Notes: a model not told the origin generated them from the letters alone. DNA of 64,000 bases from Archegozetes longisetosus (GCA_018873245.2 JAEMBT020000009.1:9217288-9281287), one strand, 5' to 3'. Positions 12,001-23,040 are shown, numbered from the stretch's first letter. Translations and numbers: made by a program.

Positions 12001-13200
12001 GTTTTTGTTTTCAGTCAATCTCTACGCCACAACAGCTCCAGCAGAACCCGCACCGATCACTATAAAATCATATCTGTCACACCATTTTTTCTTATTCTCA
12101 ATACTTTTATGAATGAGTTCTCTTTGTAGTGTTATTATCGATTCTGTTATCAACTTTATGGTCAAAGACGGAAATATCATTGTTATGAATGAAGTTATAA
12201 ATTAATCAACAAATACTTTATTCAGTTAATTCTGTGACGCTCAAACAGTTATTCGCTACAATTTGATGCTTAAAACTATTTTGTTGACCACATCTGCTTT
12301 TGATTAAAAATAATAACATCTGTTGAATAGAGAACAGACTTTTGTATGATGCTGAATATATGAATTATTTCGAATGAATCTACAGTAGATTCAGATACAG
12401 TTTCAACAATAAAATTATAAATTTAGAATAGTTTTCTCTCTTAATAAAGGAGGAATAAGAACTAATTAGTTTTTTCTTTTTTACAGTGAAATTCAGTTTG
12501 CCAACTTTATATTCAATTTATATTCAATGATATATAAATTAATTAATCAAATGTATAGTTGCAGTACGAAATAAAATTAAATCTATAATAGTCTGTAATT
12601 GATACTTGTTTTAAAAAATGTGTTTCTGTCATCAACTGCAATGGACTAGTAAACGGATTATATGAAAATTTTATTGTTAATAATAATTTAGAAAATTGAA
12701 TAAAATGTCATTTAATCATTTGAACCAACTTAAATCATTTCATGAAAAATTTCAACAGAATAAATCCCAAGACGGAAGTAATATTGAAAATGTTGCAAAA
12801 CTTTATGGAATCGAAAAATTACTCGATCAGATATTTATCTTTTAAGATTACTTATCGAAATGTTTATTCAACGAAATAAATGGAAGGAATTCGATAATTA
12901 ATGTGATCAAACTGATAAACTAGATTGAGCTAAATTTGTGTGTTTTAATAAATCAATAATTTTCATCAAAATAGAATTAAAATCACTCGAATCTGATGAA
13001 TTACGATAAAATTTGTTTTGTATTTTTCGGTCTGAATAAGTTCATGGAACTCCAATAGAAATATTTTTAAAGACATACATTTAAATATCAAACAATATGA
13101 CGAAAAAGAACTCAATAAGAGATAAAAACATGAGGTATGATATATGCAAAACATATTTATTGATCATGATCCTAAATTTAAGTTATCCTTTTGGATGCAG
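8075..13200. repeat. Tandem segmental duplication, unit 2 (GMC oxidoreductase locus)
   Basis: This is the second unit of the tandem duplication, collinear with 2075-5990. Its intron is 1281 bp against 696 bp in unit 1, because of extra sequence in about 10380-11200. Exon identity is visibly high, and the predicted proteins differ at scattered sites only. Confidence 0.85.
9092..12180 (-). pseudogene. GMC oxidoreductase, copy 2, with a shared stop codon and a frameshift
   Basis: This is a tandem paralogue of copy 1. Exon 1 is 12180-11292 and exon 2 is 10010-9092, with the same splice positions and phase (CAG|GTGAGT donor). It carries the identical TAG at codon 53 (12024-12022), directly after the FAD-binding GAGSAGAVVA. 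The Gly codon that became TGA in copy 1 is still GGA here (LMLSGVG). A one-base deletion near 9693 (copy 1 reads CTTTATAACG, this copy CTTTGAACG) shifts the frame around WPNT, and the rest of the C-terminal domain continues in another frame to a TAA/TGA near 9092. HPVGTCRIG and NTNAATIMIGEYG are present. At least one lesion post-dates the duplication and one precedes it or spread by gene conversion. Confidence 0.85.
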
Positions 13201-14439
13201 TCGAACTAACGAGGGAAGTTGTGACCCATAACTTTATGTTTATCCATTCAAAATACAGCTTGAATTAAAGATAATTAGTCCATCTACAAGTTTCATAATA
13301 CAAAATGTTGAAAGTTTTGCGCGAATATTCAGAGTTCTTTGCTGGAATTATAGAAGAGTTTATGCCATTCTCTTACTTGATAAACTATTTCTTACCTGCT
13401 AATAGTGGATTTAAGCATCAAAGTTTTGAACAATGAAAAAAATCCTTGAATCGAAGTTTTAACTTAGTTTTTAAATAAAAATTAGTCTTCAATTCGTTAA
13501 GTTTATTTCATATAAAACTAACTGAAACTATATTAACATAAATGTATTTATTGTTCCGAATTTTTAATGTTTTTGGTCCGATTTTTCGACTGAATTGTAA
13601 GGTTTTTATGTCCGAAAAAGTCTAGTCTTTGGTTATTAGTTAAAAGTTTATAAATAGCTTGAAATTTAATACTCACCCTATCAATACCTTGCTTCCAAAT
13701 TGATCGTAGGTTGAGACCACTTTTGCTCGACATTTTGAATTAAGGTTATCATTAATGATTTAAACTTCATAACTCTTTAAATTATTATAAAAGGAGAAAA
13801 AAATATTTAATCGAATTAATTAAACCAAATATAGTAATTCTTTACGATGTGAAATTATTTTGCAAACTATGAATAAAAATTAAAATTAGTCAAAAAAATC
13901 CGAAAGGAGACACTTTCGGTAACACAATTGATATATTCATTCAATTAAAAGAGCGTTGCATAAATCATATCAAAATTTGATGGAATTCATTATTAAAGTA
14001 TCAAAATTTCTATCTAAATCGTATTGAAATACAGATAGATAGATACACCAATCTATTGCGTCAGACTCTGATTATAAATTGGAATGATTATCTATCGCAG
14101 TACTTTTCCATTTGAGTTGTAATCGCTTATATCAGAAACTTTTATAATACCAGTTTTGATGAGAATTTTGTCTTTTCTGTTTTCAGATTTAAGTTAAGAG
14201 TAAATCTTATTCTCAACAACTTTTAGCTAGAGTCAATTCTCAAACGAAATAATTTTTAAATTTCTGTAAAAATTCTAAATCTCTTGAATTGTCACTAGAG
14301 ATCGATTTTAAAATTCTATTGTACTTTATAACACACTTAACATGTTATGTAAAGGGATAGGTCTATTGAACAAAATATAAAATTCACGCTCATATTTGTA
14401 CTGAATACCTTGAGAAATACAACAGTAATCATGGAATGC
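12181..14439. other. Intergenic
   Basis: To about 13200 this is the 5' flank shared by the two GMC units. Beyond that I see no gene. A short GATA microsatellite lies near 14030-14045. A small ATG-led frame on the minus strand (13733-13548) is not convincing. Confidence 0.4.
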
Positions 14440-15110
14440 TAGATAGAATTATAGCCATGGCTCAAATACTATGACCCTAACGATTAGTGGGCATCTCGCC
14501 AATATCACCTCCCCGAAGGACCACCGTAAGAATATTCAATTTTAAAAATCATAAATTTCAATAATGCTAGCGCTCATAATTTGTATCTCAGGCCTACAAA
14601 AGTAGGAGCAACAATACAAGATTGGAAGCATATGATGATAGTGGCCTTTCATAAAAATTGGGTGTTGGTTACACAATTTTGGCGAGAAATACAAATATCA
14701 ATTTTGAAATATATCTGGATTTTTTGAGTCAAGTAATACTCCCAGCGATGAAACGACTACGGATTCATAGACCAATAATACTCCATGACAACGCAAGACC
14801 CCATAAACATTCAAGAGCAGAAGATTTTTTTGTAAAACATCGATGGGAAGAATTGAAACAACCGCCCTATAGCCCTGATTTGAACCAGTGCTATTACGAT
14901 GCCATTTATAGAACAAAGAGGCCTAAATAAAGACAAAATATTTAATACTCCTGATGAACTTGAAATGGCTTATAAGGAAGTTATAGATGAAATAAATCTG
15001 AAAGGTTCCGCCACTGGCATTGGACACCTCCCACCGAGGTGGGCGCTGGTGAACCAGCCGGGAGGCGAATATATTCACCAATCATTTGTTCAAGTTTTAG
15101 TTCCATTAAA
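14440..15110 (+). mobile_element. Mariner-like transposase relic, catalytic residue lost
   Basis: The plus strand carries the C-terminal half of a mariner transposase in pieces. 14658-14930 has LSQVILPAMKRLR, the second catalytic aspartate in ILHDNARPHKHS, and YSPDLNQCYYDA. Counting 34 residues from that aspartate, the position of the third catalytic Asp is Tyr (GAT to TAT). A frameshift near 14900-14930 moves the rest to another frame, where FNTPDELEMAYKEVIDEINL, KGSATGI, LPPRW and GEYI match the usual mariner C-terminus (to about 15080). Terminal repeats are not evident. The relic lies where the 3' exons of FAR copy 1 would be expected. Confidence 0.8.
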
Positions 15111-15189
15111 TATCTTTAAAGATATGATAGCCCGGATACTTAACTCAACCCCTGATAAGAGTGTGATTCACAACAAACCCTCATTTCAT

Positions 15190-16225
15190 CCGTAAGCAAA
15201 ATAATTAATATACTGTTTAGTCATTGTGCTCCAAGCGGCAGCGATACAAGTATTTGCCACTACATCGACTGGTGTTGCGTCTACCGTTATTTTAGGATTC
15301 CCTGCTATAGTTCGAGCTAAACCTGAACATGACAACACCATTACACCGGCGATGCTAGTTATTGAGTCAAACCAACCACAAGTGGTTCTCTTATACTCGT
15401 TGATACTATACCAGGTCTCACAATAGTTATTGGGAGCGCTCCCCTCTCGTATTCATGTTTAACCAAATTTTCTGCTAAATTCTTAGTGAATGTGTAAGTA
15501 TTTGGAAAGTTTCCAATCAAGTCTCTATCATTAAAATTGAATTCTGGGTCGCTTTAAAATTAAAATAAATATTGATTATTCAAAGAATTGTATAGAAAAT
15601 AGTCAGTACTTAATATGATCAAAAATATCCAATGCGTGAGCAGTTTTCTCATAAACCTTTTCTTCAGTTACCATTTCTAAAGGATTTGAATAAGTAGTTG
15701 AAACCTGAACGAAAACATCCAGTGTCTTCAATTCTCGACATAATTCGATAACATTTTTAACACCGACGACATTAATTAATAATTGCTTTCTAAATATCAA
15801 AAATATATTATAAAGAAATATCATTATTTTAAAAACCTAAATTCAAACAAATACCTGAGGTTTGTATCAAAGGTGACATCAGCTGCTGCATGAAATACAA
15901 TCGAAACATCATTAATAATTTTCATTTTATCAGGTTCGTTTAGCCCCAAACCATCCACAGTTATATCTCCTTCAATCGGGATTACTTTCATCAAAGATTT
16001 CTTTTCAAAACTCTCAAACAAGCCATAGCTTTTATTAATCATTTAATTGAACCGCTCAATAACAGATTTTCCTTTTTTACTTCTCATCAGAATATAAATA
16101 TTTGGGACACTTTTGACAGAATGAAGAATTTTATACAGAATCATTTTTCCAACCAAACCCGTTGCTCCGGTTATCAAAACCGATTTGCCTTCAAATGATC
16201 CGTTGATATCTGACTTTTTCGACAT
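15190..16225 (-). pseudogene. Fatty acyl-CoA reductase, copy 1, disabled and truncated
   Basis: FARs reduce fatty acyl-CoA to fatty alcohols with NADPH, for waxes, pheromones and cuticle. Three exons join in phase: 16225-15855, 15789-15610 and 15551 to about 15213. Visible features are the NADPH motif TGATGLVG, FHAAADVTFD, NVVGVKNVIELC, VQVSTTYSN, the active-site YxxxK in [26 protein letters not shown], and ITVDATPVDVVANTCIAAAW. Exon 1 has a TAA at 16045-16043 where the paralogue has GAA (IERFN-E-MI). Exon 3 shifts frame near 15385 just after REPL. The C-terminal half of the protein is absent, replaced by a mariner relic downstream. It is a pseudogene, though much of the Rossmann domain is still legible. 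Confidence 0.88.
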
Positions 16226-17270
16226 TTTTGTGATATTATTGAAGCATTTAGTAATATTTTAAACCAAAATTAAAAATCAATATATCAGCAAAATCACAAC
16301 TCTTGAAAAAACTTTTAAATATAACTTATATAATTAAGTGAATATTTGGATTAGAATTAGTCCAAAATCTGCGTGGAACTTTGTCTCGGACACAAATCAA
16401 ATGAAATTTCTTTGCTAAAATATTGTAATAACGTCTTAGTTCTTAAATTAGACCTATACCAAAATACTTCTGTAATAACCTATATTTTTAAACTCTAATT
16501 TTCATAACTCACCGTATATGTCAACATTTATTACTGATTTCAAGATTACTTTTTATTTGTACAAAAGAAATCTTCACATGCTTGTCTCAACTGTACAAAT
16601 TATGAAGACAGCTGAGAGTAAGCATATTTCAACTCTGAAAACCTACCTAAGTATGTCCTAGTTAAACAATCTCCCAATCCTAGCTAAATGTGCTATTGAC
16701 CTTAAAAGGTTTAGCCTATCATTGTAAAACATTTTCTAATTTAACCCGCCTATTGTTCCTATAAAATGTCGTGTTTTTCTTAAATTTTTCGCTCTTTCTT
16801 CCAGTGTTAAAATCCTGTGAAATCTTATGTAATTTTATTATTGTGGTTATGTTAAATAAAGTGCTTATATTTTAAAATTTGATTTCATACACGCTCCTAT
16901 CAAAGATCCAGACTTTACAATATTACAAATATATAGCAAACAATACCTTGTTTCTTAAACAAATCAATCATTTTTGAAGGATACTGTGTATGAATAAATG
17001 ATTTTTTAATGCAATTTCTTCCAAAAAAATTTCTATTTTAGTAACTTATTTGTTAAGGAAAAACTTTTAATCTTTATTATTTCCTATAAATTTTTTAGAA
17101 AGCTGAATGTTATCCTCTCATTTTGACTTTCTAATTTTCGAAATAAAATTATTGTTGAATAAGATGAACACGCCTAAAATTTCTCTGAAATTACTGAATA
17201 CAATTCTAAATACATTTCGAAATCTCAGATTTTTTGATTATATGAAAGTTTTCCCTAAGAACTTCTAAAG
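15800..17270. repeat. FAR tandem duplication, unit 1
   Basis: Exon 1 and the upstream flank of FAR copy 1 match 18000-19060. A flank example is the AAAGCTGAAT...TATCCTCT block near 17100, which recurs near 18840. Unit 1 differs by the solo LTR inserted at 16424. Confidence 0.8.
16424..16919 (+). mobile_element. Solo LTR, 496 bp, 4-bp target duplication ATAT
   Basis: The sequence starts TGTAATAACG, ends GACTTTACA (TG...CA) and is flanked by ATAT on both sides (16420-16423 and 16920-16923). It holds a TATA box (CCTATAAAATG, near 16760) followed by an AAATAAAG polyadenylation signal (near 16855), the order expected of U3-R-U5 on the plus strand. It is absent from the homologous position of the other FAR unit (near 18645), so it inserted after the duplication. 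The 4-bp duplication fits a Gypsy- or Bel-type element. Confidence 0.8.
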
Positions 17271-17457
17271 TATGACAGTACAAGGTGTTTCATTATTATT
17301 TTGACATTTTGAATTATATACTGTATTTAATGTGCCAAAATAAAATGAAGCACTCTGTAGAGGAAAACCATTTTATTTAAGAGTTCCTTAATCGGTTTTG
17401 GAGGAAATTTGTTCAGCCATCAGTAACGAAATTAAATGAGCATTTGTTTTGGGATGA

Positions 17458-17930
17458 ATCCGGGCTAATGGGTCTAAAGTGGTTCCTGATGCCCCGCACA
17501 CAAGTGTGATATATCATTGGATTCAGTTCGTCAAGCTGAATATTTTGATACCTCCTTCGATCAGTTATCATAAGTAGTTCTCGAGATATCCACCATTGTT
17601 TGGTTTAGTACCTCGTGATGGATAAACCTGGATTCTCGAGTTGTATCCCAAGCAAGCTTGATGTAAACTAATGTATAAAACTCCAGGTCGCTTCGCGACC
17701 TAACTTATTCTCCCTTAGTTTATATCAGGCTTGCTTGGGTTACAACTTGGTAAAACCAGGTTTATCCATTTTTGAGGGGGTTAGGTCTCGGTGGCCAGGA
17801 GTGGTCAGGTTAGGGTTAGAAGTAGTCAAGTGCGGTATCAAAATGTTCAGCTCGGCAAACTAAATCCAATGATATGTTACACTGGAGGTGGGGGTCGGGA
17901 ACCCCTTTAGTCCCATTAGCCCAGATTTAC
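17458..17930. mobile_element. Palindromic MITE, family 1, copy a
   Basis: The outer ends are inverted (CCGGGCTAATGGG near 17460, CCATTAGCCC near 17915). So are inner blocks (GATATATCATTGGATTCAGT against ACTAAATCCAATGATATGT, and ATGGATAAACCTGG against CCAGGTTTATCCAT). The centre is the palindrome GGTCGCTTCGCGACC at 17686-17700. Relatives lie at 36596-37107 and, partially, at 47800-48095. There is no coding capacity. The copy sits at the 3' limit of FAR copy 2, close to where exon 2 would begin. Confidence 0.85.
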
Positions 17931-17999
17931 CCTTGTTTTGTATTAGAAAGACACTTTGATTTCGATTAAGATTTTACAAAGTAAACAGTTTTCTAATTT

Positions 18000-19060
18000 C
18001 AATTTAATTAATAATTGTTTCCTAAATATAAAAAATACTATTAAGAAATATCATTAAAAAAATTAAATTCTAAACCAATACTTGAGATTTGTGTCAAAGA
18101 TGACATCAGCTGCTGCATGAAATACAATCGAAACATCACTAATAATTCGAACATATTAGTTTCGTTTAGCCCCAAACCATCTACAGTTACATCACCTTCA
18201 ATCGGAATTACTTTCATCAAAGACTCCTTTTCAATACTCTCGAACAAACCATAGCCTTTACTAATCATTTCATTGAATCGCTCAATAACGGATTTTTCTT
18301 TTTTTTACTTATTATCAGAATATAGATATTTGTGACACTTTTGACAGAATGAAGAGTTTTATACAGGACCGTTTCTCCAACCAAACCCGTTTCTCTGGCT
18401 AACAGAACCGATTTACCTCCAAATGGTTCACCAATATTTGACTTATTAATTCCTTTTTGTGGCATTATTGAAGCCTTTAGTAATATTTTAAACTAAAATC
18501 GAAAAACCGATATTGTTTCAGCAAAACAACAATTTCTGCAAAGGACGACTTTTGAGTGTAACATATATAAATAAGTATTTGAATTAGAATGAATGCGGAG
18601 TCGGAGCCAAATACTTTGTTTCAGACCTAAATTAAATGAAATTTCTTTATGTGGCTTTAAATGAAGTTAAAACCTTTGAAAAATAACAGTACTTTGTTTG
18701 ATGAATCACAATCATATTGCGAATCATATTTAATATGAATGAATGATTTTACAATATAATTTGTTTGAAACAATTTACTATTTTAACAAACCTATAGTTG
18801 ATGGATACTCTTTGCATCTTTATTATAATCCAAGTTTTCTCAAAAGCTGAATACTATCCTCTTAATTAGGCATTCTAATTTTCGAAATCAAATTATCGTT
18901 GAACATGATGGACACACGTTCAGATTCCTCTGATTTTATGAAATACAATTGTAAATGCACTTCGAAATTTGAGATTTTGTTGATAATTCAACTGATTTAC
19001 ATGCAAGTTTTCTCCAAGAATTTACCAGGTGCAACAGTACAGGAGACTTATTTCATTAAA
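18000..19060. repeat. FAR tandem duplication, unit 2
   Basis: This unit is collinear with 15800-17270. Homology stops at about 18000, just inside FAR exon 2 (remnant TTAATTAATAATTGTTTCCT), where a palindromic MITE abuts. Confidence 0.75.
18005..18465 (-). pseudogene. Fatty acyl-CoA reductase, copy 2, remnant of the N-terminus
   Basis: Only exon 1 (18465 to about 18082) and the first bases of exon 2 survive. KSVLLARETGLVG stands where copy 1 has KSVLITGATGLVG, so the dinucleotide-binding GxxGxxG motif is damaged. Two extra bases in a T-run near 18298-18306 shift the frame after ILIISKKKK. The next segment reads on as IERFNEMISKGYGLFESIEK ... VIPIEGDVTVDGLGLNE, and a further shift follows near 18145 before the FHAAAD equivalent. 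The rest of the gene is missing beyond the MITE at 17458-17930. It is clearly non-functional. Confidence 0.88.
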
Positions 19061-19696
19061 AATGACCTTTAATTTACTTTACATGAAGTACATTGTCTGA
19101 AGCTTGAACTTATAAAAATTCATATATTTTTTCTGTGCTATCTATAGTCATCTTCATAAAAATCACCCATTGTTTTATAACTTCGTCAACTCAATGAAAA
19201 TTTAGAACAGTTTAATTTATGGAATACAACAATCGACGATTTACAAGAAATTTTCAGAATGATCAAAATCTTAAGTATATATTAACTAATAATATTGAAA
19301 TTATAAAGAATTATGCAACTTTTGGATTAGAGAATATATAGTCTATAGATACATCAGAGAGTTTTGGTTTCATCCCGTCGAATGCTTCTGTAGTGAAGGA
19401 TCATTAATAAAATAAATATCTGAATATCACGATTTCCAGTAACAAACTCAAAGGCTTTAGTTTTAAATCGAATGTTTTTAAAAATTCAAAAAAGTACTTT
19501 ACATTTGACTTTCATGCCTGCATTACTAACTTATTTGAATGAAGCTATGTTCGAACAGCTATTCTATAAATATCTTAACAGTACAATCAGTTTTGGTCAA
19601 ATATTCTCTATCGTGGATGACACTTATTTGATCGACAGGTGCATTTGATCAGTAGTCATGTTCAATCATTTGTATAAATATTTATGTCTGAAAGGC
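19061..19696. other. Intergenic
   Basis: No gene, RNA or recognisable repeat is seen. The 9-bp sequence CTGAAAGGC at 19688-19696 is the left target duplication of the next element. Confidence 0.45.
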
Positions 19697-20034
19697 GGGT
19701 TCGCGTATAAAGTTCGTGGAATTTAGTTCGTGCGAAATTAGTTCGTGCAAAAAAAGTTCGTGCGAAAAAAGTTCGCGTATGAAAAAAGTTCTTCCGAAAA
19801 AAGTTCGTGTATTAAGAGTGTTCGACTACGAAAAAAGTTTGTAGTACGAAAGTTGACAAGCAAATATTTTGTATGTAAATATGATTTTTAGAAACCAAAA
19901 GTTTCAATCTAAAAAAATTTTTGGAATCATCAAAGTTACTTTTATCTTCATAAAATTTATTCTAATTACATTCAAATACCCTTTAAAATACTTCATCGTA
20001 GATTTGACTGACTTGACTAATTCTCTATATTTTA

Positions 20035-20469
20035 TAGGGTGACCAAGTCAAAAACTGTTAAATGCGGGACAAAAAAATTTTGGCCACTTTATAAATTTTT
20101 TTAAAAAGTTTTAATCTGATTGAAGTTACAAATCACAGTTTGAAACAACAGTTATTTGAAATATAAACTAAAGATTTGATTGAGAACTGCACTTTGTAAG
20201 AGTTACACACGATGTGAATGAAAACAAGGTATCAGATAGTCGGATTAAAACTCTTTTTATCTAAAGACTTCCACATATTTTAAGATAGGAAACGTGTTGA
20301 CAACAAAATTGCATTATTTGCATTAAATAAATATATACAGTGGAAATCTGTTAGGATAAATATTAAAATATATGACATTTTCCGTCCCGCAAGGGGTGCA
20401 TACGGTATGCGGGACACAACTCTTAAATGTGAGACAATCCCGCACAATGCGGGACACTTGGTCACCCTA
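20035..20469. mobile_element. hAT-type MITE, 435 bp, 8-bp target duplication
   Basis: The ends are TAGGGTGACCAAGT on the left and ACTTGGTCACCCTA on the right, a perfect 14-bp inverted repeat. They are flanked by identical 8-bp sequences ATATTTTA (20027-20034 and 20470-20477). Subterminal GCGGGACA words occur in both halves. An 8-bp duplication fits the hAT superfamily. It has no coding capacity and is nested inside fold-back element A. Confidence 0.88.
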
Positions 20470-20609
20470 ATATTTTAGCATATTCGATTTTTCCAACATC
20501 TTAAATTTCTATAAACAAAATGCTAATATCATCGATTTCTCATCATAAAGGAAATTTTTTTATGAAGATTATTGGTAATTAACATACTTAGAATCGCTTG
20601 GTATAGTAC

Positions 20610-20665
20610 ATTTCCCGACAATCATTTCCTCGACAAATCGGTTCCCCGACATATCAGTTTCCTTA
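20610..20665 (+). repeat. Short degenerate tandem array (word near TTCCCCGACAAATCG)
   Basis: Three to four units of about 15-17 bp: TTCCCGACAATCAT, TTCCTCGACAAATCGG, TTCCCCGACATATCAG, then TTCC. The style matches the arm words of neighbouring elements A and B, but I found no inverted partner. Confidence 0.5.
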
Positions 20666-21127
20666 CAAATAATTTTGGAAACAATCGTGTTGCCCGAATA
20701 TGTCTTGATTTTTTTTATAAGATGATGAATATATTTACCTCTCGATTATGTGAAAATTGAAATTAATTAAACAGTTTCATGTAGAATCATTCCATACACC
20801 TCATCGTTCATTCAATGCATCCTTATATTTATGCCAAAGTTTAAAACAAAATAATATCGAGATATATAATCGGATAAAATCAATATTCAACATAGAAAAA
20901 AATCTTAATACGAACATTTTTCGTAGACGAACTTTTTTTCATACGCGAACTTTTTTCGCACGAACTTTTTTACACGAACTAATTTCGCACGAACTAAATT
21001 CCACGAACTTTTGGCGTGGAATCCTGAAAGGCCTATCTGATAATAGAAGTTTTGTGAAAATCGAGTTACTTGCGAATTTTTAAGAGAAATTGCTTATAAC
21101 ATTTCCTCTTAAGAATAGCCAAAATTT

Positions 21128-21925
21128 TACCATATTTGCAATACTAATTTTAACGTACTTTTCTCGTTTTTACAAAATAGATTTTAAAAATACACCTTGT
21201 GAGTTTTACGTACTCTTCATCGGTCACAGTCACTTTATCGATACTCACCTTATCAACAATCACATTATCGAAAAATTATTTGATCGTCACTCATTTTATC
21301 GACAGTCACATTTATAATAATAACTGAAGTGCAAGTCGAAGAAGTTGTTAGAGTAAAAGATATCAAAACAATACTGATCTACACCTTCAGACGAGAGGCT
21401 AGAGTATAAACATGGCTATCACTATATGTGACCAAGGATTAGCTTGTAATAATAGTTATTTCTATACTCAAACGACTTGCCTGACGACGTGCACCAATAA
21501 TATTTCGATGTCTTGTTGAAACAATTTAGTACTGATATACTACCAACTCCCAAACGAGTTATTTGAGTACAAGAATAATCACGACCACTTGCTGATCCAT
21601 GGTTCCATATGGAGATAGTCATGCTTATACCCTAACTACTCGTCAAAGTTTAGATCTGTGCTGTTCCGATATCTTTTGTTCGAATAACTTCTTCAGCTTG
21701 CACTTCTTGGGTTATTATTACAAATGTGACTGTCGATAAAATGAGTGACGATCGAATGATTTTTCGACCAAGTGAATTATCGATAACATGATTGTCGGTA
21801 AGGTGAGTATCGATAAAGTGACTTCGATCGATGAAGAGTTCGTAAAACTCGCAAGGGGTATTTTTAAAATCTATTTTGTAAAAACAAGAAAAATTCGTTA
21901 AAATCAGTATTGCAATAATGGTCGA
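21128..21925. mobile_element. Fold-back element B: palindrome with tandem TCACNTTATCGA words
   Basis: The left arm near 21130-21420 is the reverse complement of about 21590-21925. Outer blocks match (GCAATACTAATTTTAACG against CGTTAAAATCAGTATTGC, and TACAAAATAGATTTTAAAA against its complement). Within each arm lies an array of 15-17 bp words (TCACTTTATCGATAC, TCACCTTATCAACAA, TCACATTATCGAAAA). The inner parts also pair (TAGAGTATAAACATGGCTATC against GATAGTCATGCTTATACCCTA), leaving almost no loop. It has no transposase, and target duplications were not identified. Confidence 0.8.
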
Positions 21926-23040
21926 TAAAATGATTGATAGAGTTTAAAAGTGGGCGTGGCTAGTGAACGGGTAGGTGTGTCTCCAAAAATTTGATATAGT
22001 TCGACTCGTCTAGCCAAGCCCTATCGATTGCATGTGCCACTCGATTTTTATGATGCTTCTTTATGGTTGCGCCTATTTAGTATCCATAAACCCGCGAATA
22101 AATAATTAAGGCTTTTCCAATCAATATTTTTTGGAGTGAGTTGAAAGTTTTTGGCACACATTAATCTAAACTGAGAAATAATCTTTTATTCTTTGTTTGA
22201 TACAGATTTAGTTTTATCTAATAGTCTCTTAATGAAAACATAAAAACATAAACTAAATAAAAAAAATAAAGGATATTAAGTATAGAAGATTGAAAAGTGT
22301 GATAATAAAAATTTATATATATTCAATTATCAAAATGGTGTTATGCCGCTCTAGTTCGGGCTGGTAAACCTAAAGACAAACTGGGGACTAAAATTAACTA
22401 TTTATCCAAAATTCTGAAACAAATATTCTATTAAAATCTTAGTAATATTAGACTTTGATTGTAATCTTTTATTTTCTTAAAAAATTATATTTAAAATAAT
22501 ATTTAATAAAAATACATTAAATGAATATAGCATAAGATTTAGACGTGATTTCATTATTTAGACGTGATTTCATTATTTAGTTGATACATAAAGATATTGT
22601 AAACATATTTAAGGGTTTTCACATTTTAAAAGATTTTTACTTCTTTCTAACACTTTTTTACTTTCGCTCGGAGGCATAATGAGGTCCTCTCCTTGAGGCC
22701 CCGCCTAAAGGCTCTTTTACAAGTTTTTTAAACATAACTTATATAAACAAAATAGATCTGAATTGTTATTCTTTTAAAATTTGAGCCGCATTTCATAGCA
22801 AACGTTAATACAATGATAATCTTGAAAGTGTTAGTAAAGCATTACTTTAAATATAAAGCATTTTAAAGATAACTGTTTGAAAAACTATTTTAAAAGAATG
22901 AGAAGCTGATTTAAAATCGCAGAATTCTTATCTGCATAACAACTGTCTCACACGTAGAAACTTTATTTTAATCCGTCTGTCTATTAATGAGTTCTGTATA
23001 ACATATTTGAGCACAACTGCAAAAATGATCAATAATTGAA
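21926..23040. other. Intergenic, 3' of the plexin-like gene
   Basis: No gene is seen. A 20-bp unit containing TTAGACGTGATTTCATTA is tandemly repeated near 22540-22580. About 22660-22720 is a GC-richer patch of unknown nature. Confidence 0.4.

Larger units (their letters stand above)
19697..21023. mobile_element. Fold-back element A: arms of 15-17 bp tandem words, 9-bp target duplication
   Basis: The left arm (about 19701-19860) is a degenerate direct repeat of the word AGTTCGTGCGAAAAA with a period of 15-17 bp. The right arm (about 20925-21014) is its reverse complement (TTTTTCGCACGAACT), keeping the same word order including the variants GTTCGTGGAATTT and GTTCGCGTATG. CTGAAAGGC occurs directly on both sides (19688-19696 and 21024-21032), a likely 9-bp target duplication. 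Drosophila FB elements and MULEs duplicate 9 bp. The interior holds a nested MITE (20035-20469) and another tandem-word array (20610-20665). No transposase is visible. Confidence 0.75.

Noticed and set aside
13548..13733. Minus-strand ATG frame with a GTGAGT donor after 19 codons
   Set aside because: It looks like a possible small first exon, but no partner exon or family is recognisable, and its distance from GMC copy 2 fits no model.
20757..21083. 108-residue plus-strand frame with repeated RTF/HEL motifs
   Set aside because: It is translated tandem-word arm of fold-back element A; the peptide repeats reflect DNA repeats.
21422..21622. 66-residue minus-strand frame in the centre of element B
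   Set aside because: It lies in paired palindrome sequence with no domain, so it is likely chance.
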